12,415 bases of DNA from Nitrospinota bacterium (lineage in GTDB: Bacteria > JAUXIQ01), in assembly GCA_030620925.1 (NCBI GenBank), contig JAUXIQ010000020.1, positions 1-12,415 on the forward strand. Direction: 5' to 3'. Each line of letters opens with the position of its first letter. The first letter of the stretch is position 1. Below are positions 6,710 through 12,415 of this stretch, piece by piece. The notes beneath the pieces were generated by a model that did no database searches, was not told the DNA's origin, and saw only the letters and a program-made list of their open reading frames with translations. A program made the position numbers and the translations under genes.

Positions 6710-8497
6710 ATGGCCTATGCTGGAAACATATTGAGGGTAAACCTCTCCACCGGCCAGGCGGCCAGCGAGGAGCTGGACGGAAAGAAAGCCTACGACTATA
6801 TCGGGGGCCGGGGCCTGGCGGCCAAGATACTCTACGACGAAATAGACCCCAAAACAGACCCCCTGGGGGCGGACAATAAAATCCTTTTCGCCACGGGCCC
6901 CCTCACAGGCACGCCCGTGCCTGCTGCTTCGCGCTACATGGTGGTGACCAAATCTCCACTGACCGGAGCCATCGCCTGCTCCAACTCGGGTGGTTTTTTC
7001 CCCGCAGAGCTTAAGTACGCCGGTTACGATATCGTGCTTGTAGAGGGGAAGGCCGCGGAACCGGTCTACATATGGATAAAAAACGGTGAGGTGGAGATCA
7101 GGCCCGCAAAGGATATCTGGGGCAAGACGACCCACGAGGCTGAGGATATTATCATCGCCGAGACCGACCCTGACGCCAAAGTCTGTTCCATCGGCCCCGC
7201 GGGGGAGACCATGGTGCGCATCGCCTGTGTGATAAACGACAAACACCGCTCTGCGGGCAGGAGCGGTGTAGGGGCGGTGATGGGTTCCAAGAACCTCAAG
7301 GCCATAGCCGTGCGGGGAACCGTGGGGCTCAAGCCCGCCGATAGTGAGGCGTTCAGGGCGGAATGCCTGAGGCTCGTAAAGCATGCCTCGAACCATCCCG
7401 CCGTCCTGGCCCTGCGCGCCAACGGCACCACCAACGGAGTCAACATCGCCAACAAGTTCGGCGTTTTCCCCACCAGGAACTACAAGAGCGGCGTCTTCGA
7501 AAAGTATCAGGAGATAGGGCCGGAGAAGTTGCACAGGACGGTTTTCGTGAGGGCGCGGGCCTGCGCCGGTTGTCCCGTGGCCTGCAAACGGGTAACCAGG
7601 CTGGATACTGATAAATACCAGGGTGCGGGCGAAGGCCCCGAATACGAGACCCTCTACTCTTTCGGGGGAATGACCGGCGTGGACGACATCTACGCCGTCA
7701 CCAAGGCGAACTACATTTGCAACGAGCTGGGGATGGACACCATCTCCGCCGGGGCCACAATAGCCTGCGCCATGGAGATGTTCGAAGAAGGCCACATTTC
7801 CGAGGAGCAGGTGGGGCGGAGCCTCAACTTCGGTGACCCGGAGGCCATGGTGGAAATGCTGGAAAAGATGGGGCGGCGCGAGGGCTTCGGGGACTTAATG
7901 GCCGAAGGCTCCTTCCGCATGGCGGAAGAGTTCGGCGTTTCTCATCTATCCATCTCGGTCAAGGGACAGGAGCTTGCGGGCTGGGGCACCAGGGGCTTCA
8001 AGGGCATGGGCCTCAATTACGCCACGGGGAACCGCGGCGCATGCCACACCAAGGGCAACACCATGGGGATGGAGCTGTTCGGTAAAATGGACGCCTTGGC
8101 CACAGAGGGCAAGCCCCAGTTGATCGCCGGAGCGCAGGATGCAACGGCCGCTCTGGATTCCACAGGCCTGTGCCTGTTCATAAACGGGGTTATTAAGCCG
8201 AAAGACGTCATCTCCCTGCTGAAGACCGGCACGGGAAACGAATACGACGAAGAATCGTACGCCAGGGCCGGAAGCAGGATATGGAACATAGAGCGCATGT
8301 TCAACATAGGGGCGGGGTTCACCGCCGATGATGATACCCTTCCCAGGCGCCTGTTGGAGGAGCCCATGCCGGAAGGTCCCGGCCAGGGCCAGGTGGTGGA
8401 GCTGGACGCCATGCTTCCTGAGTACTACCAGCAGAGGGGATGGGACGCTAAAGGAAAGCCGACCAAGGAGAAGCTCAAAGAATTGGGCATTAGCTGA
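6710..8497 (+). CDS. Aldehyde ferredoxin oxidoreductase family protein, first paralogue
   Basis: This is a predicted cytoplasmic tungsten-bis-pyranopterin enzyme (595 aa) oxidising aldehydes to carboxylic acids, or running in reverse. The [4Fe-4S] ligands C285, C288 and C292 (CAGCPVAC) and C488 (DSTGLC) fall almost exactly where Pyrococcus furiosus AOR has 288, 291, 295 and 494. The two pterin-binding motifs are NELGMD (338-343) and DSTGLC (483-488). The presumed active-site acid E313 (in GPEYE) and H446 (in ACHTKG) match Glu313 and His448 of that enzyme. The start is set by a GGGAGGGA ribosome binding site and by alignment with the second paralogue (MAYAGNILRVNLS versus MSYAGKLLRVDLS). An upstream GTG at 6614 would add 32 unfamily-like residues. 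It lies 128 bases before the polyferredoxin gene and has no ferredoxin gene of its own. The metal and substrate are inferred. Confidence 0.93.
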   Translation: MAYAGNILRVNLSTGQAASEELDGKKAYDYIGGRGLAAKILYDEIDPKTDPLGADNKILFATGPLTGTPVPAASRYMVVTKSPLTGAIACSNSGGFFPAELKYAGYDIVLVEGKAAEPVYIWIKNGEVEIRPAKDIWGKTTHEAEDIIIAETDPDAKVCSIGPAGETMVRIACVINDKHRSAGRSGVGAVMGSKNLKAIAVRGTVGLKPADSEAFRAECLRLVKHASNHPAVLALRANGTTNGVNIANKFGVFPTRNYKSGVFEKYQEIGPEKLHRTVFVRARACAGCPVACKRVTRLDTDKYQGAGEGPEYETLYSFGGMTGVDDIYAVTKANYICNELGMDTISAGATIACAMEMFEEGHISEEQVGRSLNFGDPEAMVEMLEKMGRREGFGDLMAEGSFRMAEEFGVSHLSISVKGQELAGWGTRGFKGMGLNYATGNRGACHTKGNTMGMELFGKMDALATEGKPQLIAGAQDATAALDSTGLCLFINGVIKPKDVISLLKTGTGNEYDEESYARAGSRIWNIERMFNIGAGFTADDDTLPRRLLEEPMPEGPGQGQVVELDAMLPEYYQQRGWDAKGKPTKEKLKELGIS

Positions 8498-8514
8498 TTA
8501 TGATGCACGATGCG

Positions 8515-8547
8515 CGAGAGGGGGCTTGGTTCATACCGCCCCTCACG
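8515..8547 (+). other. Stem-loop between the first AOR gene and the polyferredoxin gene
   Basis: CGAGAGGGG (8515-8523) pairs with CCCCTCACG (8539-8547) with one A-A mismatch, over a 15-base loop. GATGC (8502-8506) and GCATC (8557-8561) could form an outer stem. No T-tract follows, so it is not a classical terminator. It could limit read-through or protect the upstream mRNA so that the paralogue and the polyferredoxin are made in different amounts. Confidence 0.35.
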
Positions 8548-8625
8548 ATGTATCTAGCATCCTGCAGGGTGAATAAAACGTAAACTTTCAGGGACCAAAA
8601 ACCTTTAAGAGGGAGGCGATTAGAT

Positions 8626-9114
8626 ATGAGCAAGATTCTCTGGATGCATCCTGACAAGTGTACGGGGTGTAAGTTGTGTGAAGTAGCCTGTTCATTCAAG
8701 AAGTATGATGAGATCAATCCCTCCAAATCACGCATCAGCACGGTGATTTACGAGTCGCCCCCCTTCTACGTGGCCATGGCCTGCCCCCAGTGCGACGACC
8801 CCTGGTGCGCGAATGCCTGCCCATCTGCCGCCCTGGAGAAGAACCCCGAGGACGGCATAGTGCGGGTCAATGAAGACCGCTGCGTGGGCTGCAAGATGTG
8901 TGTGCTGGCCTGCCCCTTCGGTGCCATCGAGTATGCCCCCGAGGAGAAGATAGCGGTCAAGTGCGACTACTGCGAAGGCCAGCCCGAGTGCGTGGAGTTC
9001 TGCCCCACCGCCGCCCTGGAGTTCAAGGACGCCGACGAGGGCGGGGCCGGGCAGAAAAAGCGGAGTCTGGCCGATACGTTGAGGAAAGCTTACATGGAGG
9101 GGGGGTCGCTATGA
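8626..9114 (+). CDS. Polyferredoxin electron-transfer subunit with four [4Fe-4S] sites (AorA-like)
   Basis: The 162-aa iron-sulfur protein is predicted to carry electrons from the AOR catalytic subunit. It has sixteen cysteines in four groups: 12/15/18/22, 53/56/61/65, 86/89/92/96 and 113/116/122/126. These have the spacing of HycB/DMSO-reductase-B type proteins with four cubane clusters. No signal peptide or Tat motif is present, so it is cytoplasmic. A GGGAGG ribosome binding site sits 9 bases before the ATG. Its stop overlaps the second AOR start (ATGA), so the two are translationally coupled and probably made in equal amounts. In Aromatoleum AorABC the equivalent AorA protein polymerises with AorB into filaments; the similarity here is in architecture and gene order. 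The C-terminal tail (residues 134-162) is charged and cluster-free. Confidence 0.9.
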   Translation: MSKILWMHPDKCTGCKLCEVACSFKKYDEINPSKSRISTVIYESPPFYVAMACPQCDDPWCANACPSAALEKNPEDGIVRVNEDRCVGCKMCVLACPFGAIEYAPEEKIAVKCDYCEGQPECVEFCPTAALEFKDADEGGAGQKKRSLADTLRKAYMEGGSL

Positions 9115-10901
9115 GTTACGCAGGAAAACTTTTACGGGTTGACCTGTCCAGCGGGAAGATTTCCACGGAGAACCTGAGCGCTTCTCTTCGAGACGAATAC
9201 ATCGGCGGGCGGGGGATGGCCTCCAAGATTCTCTACGACGAGATCGACCCTGCCGTCGATGCGCTGAGCCCTGAAAACAAACTCATTCTAACCACCGGCC
9301 CCCTCACCGGTACATCGATGCCCGGGGGGAGCAGATACATGGTGGTGGCCAAATCACCGCTCAGCAATACCGTTGCCTGTTCCAATTCCGGTGGTTATTT
9401 CGGCCCGGAGCTGAAATACGCCGGCTACGACATGATAGTGTTTGAAGGCAAGGCCGATAAACCCGTTTATCTTTTTATAAAGAACGACCAGGTCGAGATT
9501 CGGGACGCCGAACACCTGTGGGGAAAGTCCGTGCCTGAGACGGAGGAAGCCCTTCTTCAGGAGACCTCCCCCGACGCCAAAATCTCCTCAATCGGTCCGG
9601 CGGGTGAGAAGCTGGTGAGGTTCGCGGCGGTGATGAACGACAAGCACCGGGCCGCGGGCCGCAACGGCGTGGGTGCGGTGATGGGTTCCAAGAACCTGAA
9701 GGCGGTGGTGGTGCGCGGCACCAACAGCCTTAAAATGGCCGATACCAAGGCCATGAGAGAGGTGTCGCTTAGAACTCTGGCCGCCATCAAGGCCAGTCCC
9801 ATGACCGAGTTGTTCCAGTCTTTCGGCACCACCATGGCCGTGGACGTGAAAAATTCCCTGGGGCAGTTCCCCACCAGAAACCATCGAGAGACTGTCTTCG
9901 AAGGGGCCGGAAATATAAACTCTACCGCGGTCGGCGAGAAAGTGCTCGTCAGGAACAAGGCGTGTTTCGGCTGCCCCGTCGCCTGCGGGCGTGTGACCAA
10001 GGTGGACACCCCGCAGTATTCCGGTTCCGGGGAAGGCCCTGAATACGAGACCATCTGGTCCTTCGGCGCGGCTTGCGGGGTGGACGATATTGAGGTAATT
10101 ACCCAGGCCAACTACATCTGCAACGAGATGGGTATGGACACCATCTCCGCCGGGGCCACCATCGCCTGCGCCATGGAGTTGGCCGAGGAAGGGCATATAT
10201 CCGAAGACGTAGTGGGCAGAGAATTGCGGTTCGGGGATGCCGAGGCCATGTTGGAGCTTTTACAGAAGATAGTGGACAGAGAAGGTTTCGGCGACATACT
10301 GGCCGAGGGCAGCTATCGCATGGCACAGGAATACGGCCATCCCGAGCTGGCCATGACCGCCAAGATGCAGGAGCTGCCGGCCCATGGGAGCCGGGGCGCA
10401 AAAGGGCAGGGCCTGGCCTACGCCACTTCCAACCGCGGGGGCTGCCACCTGCGGGGCCCCATGTATTACATCGAGAGCTTCGGCAGGTTCGAGCAGCTGG
10501 ACGCCCTTTCCACTGAAAAGAAAGCCCCCTGGCTCAAGACCCTTCAAGACCAGGTGGGCATAACCGATTCCATGGGCCTCTGCCTCTTCGTCCCCCACGA
10601 GCCCGAAGACGTTTACGCCGCTTACGTCGCCGACACCGGCTCCAAGCTCAGCCCTGAAGACCTGAACAGGGTCGGGGAGCGTATCCATAACCTGGAGCGC
10701 GTGTTCAACCTCAAGGCGGGCCTCACCGGAGCGGACGACGCACTGCCTCCCAGGATCACCTCGGAGCCTGTGCCTGATGAGGGACCGGCCAAGGGGCAGG
10801 TGGTTGAGCTGGACCAGATGCTCCCCGAATATTACGATGTGCGGGGCTGGGATGCCAAGGGAGTGCCCACCAAAGAGAAACTGAAGGAGCTGGGTTTATA
10901 G
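9111..10901 (+). CDS. Aldehyde ferredoxin oxidoreductase family protein, second paralogue (AorB-like)
   Basis: This 596-aa tungstoenzyme-type catalytic subunit closely resembles the first paralogue (more than half the residues look identical by eye, not computed). Cluster ligands are C285, C288 and C292 (CFGCPVAC) plus C491 (DSMGLC). Pterin motifs are NEMGMD (338-343) and DSMGLC (486-491). E313 and H446 (GGCHLRG) are the presumed active-site residues. The start at 9111 overlaps the polyferredoxin stop by 4 bases and follows a GGAGG run at 9096; the frame is open upstream but those codons belong to the polyferredoxin gene. The region after H446 (PMYYIESFGRFEQLD) differs strongly from the first paralogue (NTMGMELFGKMD), suggesting a different substrate pocket. 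The FAD subunit gene follows after 61 bases, giving polyferredoxin-catalytic-FAD order. Confidence 0.93.
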   Translation: MSYAGKLLRVDLSSGKISTENLSASLRDEYIGGRGMASKILYDEIDPAVDALSPENKLILTTGPLTGTSMPGGSRYMVVAKSPLSNTVACSNSGGYFGPELKYAGYDMIVFEGKADKPVYLFIKNDQVEIRDAEHLWGKSVPETEEALLQETSPDAKISSIGPAGEKLVRFAAVMNDKHRAAGRNGVGAVMGSKNLKAVVVRGTNSLKMADTKAMREVSLRTLAAIKASPMTELFQSFGTTMAVDVKNSLGQFPTRNHRETVFEGAGNINSTAVGEKVLVRNKACFGCPVACGRVTKVDTPQYSGSGEGPEYETIWSFGAACGVDDIEVITQANYICNEMGMDTISAGATIACAMELAEEGHISEDVVGRELRFGDAEAMLELLQKIVDREGFGDILAEGSYRMAQEYGHPELAMTAKMQELPAHGSRGAKGQGLAYATSNRGGCHLRGPMYYIESFGRFEQLDALSTEKKAPWLKTLQDQVGITDSMGLCLFVPHEPEDVYAAYVADTGSKLSPEDLNRVGERIHNLERVFNLKAGLTGADDALPPRITSEPVPDEGPAKGQVVELDQMLPEYYDVRGWDAKGVPTKEKLKELGL

Positions 10902-10909
10902 CCTGAGGT

Positions 10910-10943
10910 CATGATGCGGAGGAAAAACGGGAAACGCATCATG
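10910..10943 (+). repeat. Perfect 9-bp inverted repeat between the AOR and FAD-subunit genes
   Basis: CATGATGCG (10910-10918) and CGCATCATG (10935-10943) are exact reverse complements around a 16-base loop (10919-10934). There is no T-tract. It starts 8 bases after the AOR stop and ends 19 bases before the next ATG, so it could tune expression of the FAD subunit relative to the catalytic subunit, or be a protein-binding site. Confidence 0.5.
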
Positions 10944-10962
10944 TATCGTGAAAGGGAGCACC

Positions 10963-12228
10963 ATGACCGGTAAAACCAGACAGGTGATTATAGGGAACAG
11001 CGGGGCGGGCTTGAGCGCCCTGAAGGCCATAAGGCAGATCGACGCCGACTGCCCCATAACCGTCATCACCGACCAGACCGAGAGGGCCTATTCGCCGGTT
11101 CTCACTACGTATTACATCGCCGGGAAGGTCCCCAGGGAGAAGCTCTTCATAACCGATGGAGCGTTTTACAGCGACCTGGGAGTGGACCTCGTGGCAGGGA
11201 AAAGAGCGGAGGCCGTGGACACAGCCTCTCAGAAGGTCGTCCTCGAAGACGGTTCCAAAATAGATTACGATAACCTGCTCATAGCCACCGGAGCTTCCGC
11301 CAAGAAGCTCTCCATCCCCGGTGGTGATCTGCCGCAGGTGCGCACGCTGAGGACTCTGGAGGACGCCGAGGCAATAAGCGACCTGGCTCAGAAAGGGGTC
11401 AAAGATATTGTGGTGCTGGGCGCCGGGCTGGTCAGCCTTCAGACGGCCGATGCCGTTTATGCTGAGGGCATGAACCTCACCTTTCTGGTGGGCTCCAATC
11501 AGGTCCTCTCGCAGAACGTGGATAAGAGCTGCGCCGAGATAGTAAAGGCACAATTGGAATCGAAGAAGGCCGTCATACATTTCGGCACTGATGCGGAGGC
11601 CATCGAGGAGAACAAGGGCAGGGCGGTGGTCGTCTCCAAAACGGGAGAGAAATATCCGGCGGACGTGGTGATAGTCGGAAAGGGGGTGGACCCCAACGTC
11701 CAGCCGGCACAAGAGGGCGGCATCGCGGTTAACAGGGGCATCCTGGTGGATGAATACATGAGAGCCGGATCGCCCAACGTATACGCCGCCGGGGACGTCG
11801 CCGAAGGCCCCAGCTTTCATACCGGTCAGCCCGAGGTGATGGCCACCTGGTATAACGCATGCAATCAGGGCCGGATAGCGGGCATGAATATGGCCGGTAA
11901 AGAGGAGCCTTTCATAGGGGGCCTGAACCGCAATATCACCTCCGTTTTCGACACCACCGTGGCTTCGGTGGGCGCGGTCAAAAGGCTGGAAGGCGGTGAT
12001 GCGGAAGAAATCGTGATAGACAGGGCCGCCGAGGGTATATACAGGAAGCTGTTGCTGCAGGATGACGTGGTGCAGGGAGCGGTTCTCATGGGCAGGATAA
12101 ACGACGCGGGCATGGCCTTGAACCTCATACAGAAACGGGTCAAAATATCGCCCCGGAGAGAGATGCCCGATAAGTCCTTAATGGACCTGCGCCGGGTATA
12201 CTGTGCCGGTGTTAACCCCTCTGCGTAA
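10963..12228 (+). CDS. FAD/NAD(P)-dependent oxidoreductase, AorC-like subunit
   Basis: This two-dinucleotide-binding-domain flavoprotein (421 aa) probably passes electrons between the AOR iron-sulfur chain and NAD(P). The N-terminal FAD motif is VIIGNSGAGLSA (residues 8-19), the NAD(P) motif is VLGAGLVS with G153 and G155, and the second FAD motif VYAAGDVAEG has G277 and D278. The CxxxxC redox disulfide of lipoamide or glutathione reductases is absent, which places it nearer the ferredoxin/nitrite-reductase type reductases. The start chosen follows a GGGAG ribosome binding site; an in-frame GTG at 10948 would add five residues. Adjacency to the polyferredoxin and catalytic genes matches the order in known AorABC loci. 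A thiol-free NADH-dependent reductase with another partner is the alternative. Confidence 0.86.
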   Translation: MTGKTRQVIIGNSGAGLSALKAIRQIDADCPITVITDQTERAYSPVLTTYYIAGKVPREKLFITDGAFYSDLGVDLVAGKRAEAVDTASQKVVLEDGSKIDYDNLLIATGASAKKLSIPGGDLPQVRTLRTLEDAEAISDLAQKGVKDIVVLGAGLVSLQTADAVYAEGMNLTFLVGSNQVLSQNVDKSCAEIVKAQLESKKAVIHFGTDAEAIEENKGRAVVVSKTGEKYPADVVIVGKGVDPNVQPAQEGGIAVNRGILVDEYMRAGSPNVYAAGDVAEGPSFHTGQPEVMATWYNACNQGRIAGMNMAGKEEPFIGGLNRNITSVFDTTVASVGAVKRLEGGDAEEIVIDRAAEGIYRKLLLQDDVVQGAVLMGRINDAGMALNLIQKRVKISPRREMPDKSLMDLRRVYCAGVNPSA

Positions 12229-12270
12229 AGTGAAAATTTCCAAGCTGTTTTGAGAACGTCTCAAGTCGAT

Positions 12271-12307
12271 GCCGCCCTCACCCTGGTGGGGGCGGCACCA
12301 GTTTTTT
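12271..12307 (+). terminator. Rho-independent terminator of the AOR cluster
   Basis: A 12-bp stem (12271-12282 with 12285-12296, one G-U pair; the innermost pair probably opens to make a 4-base loop) is followed by CACCAG and a six-T run at 12302-12307. It starts 42 bases after the FAD-subunit stop, and marks the end of the AOR transcript. Confidence 0.88.
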
Positions 12308-12351
12308 AAGAGGGTATAATGGTTCTAAACCATAAGGACAATTTAAATATC

Positions 12352-12415
12352 ATGCATGATCGAAAACCCCTTCACGGTATCCGCGTGATAGACCTTTGCG
12401 CGTTTCTCGCCGGGC
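12352..12415 (+). CDS. CaiB/BaiF family III CoA-transferase, 3' partial
   Basis: Only the first 21 codons are in the window, reading MHDRKPLHGIRVIDLCAFLAG, which matches the N-terminal family block (PLxGIRVLDLxxxLAGP) of cytoplasmic CoA-transferases that move CoA between acyl-CoA and carboxylic acids. An in-frame ATG at 12319 has a nearer AAGAGGG ribosome binding site but would add eleven residues not typical of the family. An AAGGA lies 13 bases before the chosen ATG. The gene follows a strong terminator, so it begins a new transcript and is not in the AOR operon. A link to acids made by AOR is possible but speculative. The substrate cannot be told. Confidence 0.72.
   Translation, partial: MHDRKPLHGIRVIDLCAFLAG

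Noticed and set aside
6686-7795. Long minus-strand open frame opposite the first AOR
   Set aside because: It is a shadow of a GC-rich coding strand, with no recognisable family and low-complexity composition, while the plus strand encodes a conserved enzyme.
8898-9110. Upstream extension of the second AOR reading frame to 8898
   Set aside because: It lies wholly inside the cysteine-rich polyferredoxin gene in another frame, gives an Arg-rich non-family sequence, and the MSYAGK start at 9111 aligns with the first paralogue and has a ribosome binding site.
6710-10901. BamB-type benzoyl-CoA reductase as the identity of the AOR proteins
   Set aside because: BamB is also AOR-like, but no other bam subunits are present, and the polyferredoxin, catalytic and FAD gene set fits AorABC better. 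The assignment still needs phylogeny.
10939-11820. Minus-strand open frame opposite the FAD oxidoreductase
   Set aside because: No recognisable motifs, and the plus strand has all three dinucleotide-binding motifs in place.

Overview
The window reads as part of the chromosome of an anaerobic, diderm (outer-membrane-bearing) bacterium. The outer membrane is implied by a signal-peptide beta-barrel protein ending in an aromatic residue. Anaerobic metabolism is implied by two aldehyde:ferredoxin oxidoreductase (AOR) family proteins and a 16-cysteine polyferredoxin. GC content is moderately high in the genes and visibly lower in the intergenic gaps. Desulfobacterota or a similar lineage would fit, but the taxon is inference. 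No rRNA, tRNA, CRISPR array, insertion sequence or phage gene was seen.

Layout. (1) 1-2682: the 3' end of a peptide/nickel-type ABC importer operon, with a DppC/OppC-like permease (5' end outside the window), then DppD-like and DppF-like ATPases, tightly packed. (2) 2729-3211, minus strand: an adenosine-specific kinase family (DUF355) gene with its own sigma70-type promoter. (3) 3212-3637: a 426-bp divergent intergenic region holding that promoter and, facing right, an excellent sigma54 (-24/-12) promoter. (4) 3638-6508: a nitrogen-assimilation operon of outer-membrane porin, PII signal protein and Amt ammonium transporter. (5) 6710-12228: an AOR module of AOR catalytic subunit 1, a four-cluster polyferredoxin, AOR catalytic subunit 2 and an FAD/NAD(P)-binding oxidoreductase, closed by a clear rho-independent terminator. 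(6) From about 12319/12352 to the end: the first codons of a CaiB/BaiF family III CoA-transferase.

How they work together. The porin-PII-Amt block looks like an ammonium acquisition unit switched on by nitrogen limitation through RpoN. The AOR block matches the known three-subunit AorABC design (polyferredoxin, tungsten catalytic subunit, FAD subunit), in which aldehyde oxidation or carboxylic acid reduction is linked to NAD(P) through a chain of iron-sulfur clusters. Its unusual point is a second full-length catalytic paralogue upstream of the single polyferredoxin. Both paralogues keep the cluster cysteines, the pterin motifs and the presumed active-site Glu and His, so a shared wire with two different catalytic heads is the most interesting hypothesis here. 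Substrates, and tungsten versus molybdenum, cannot be read from the sequence.
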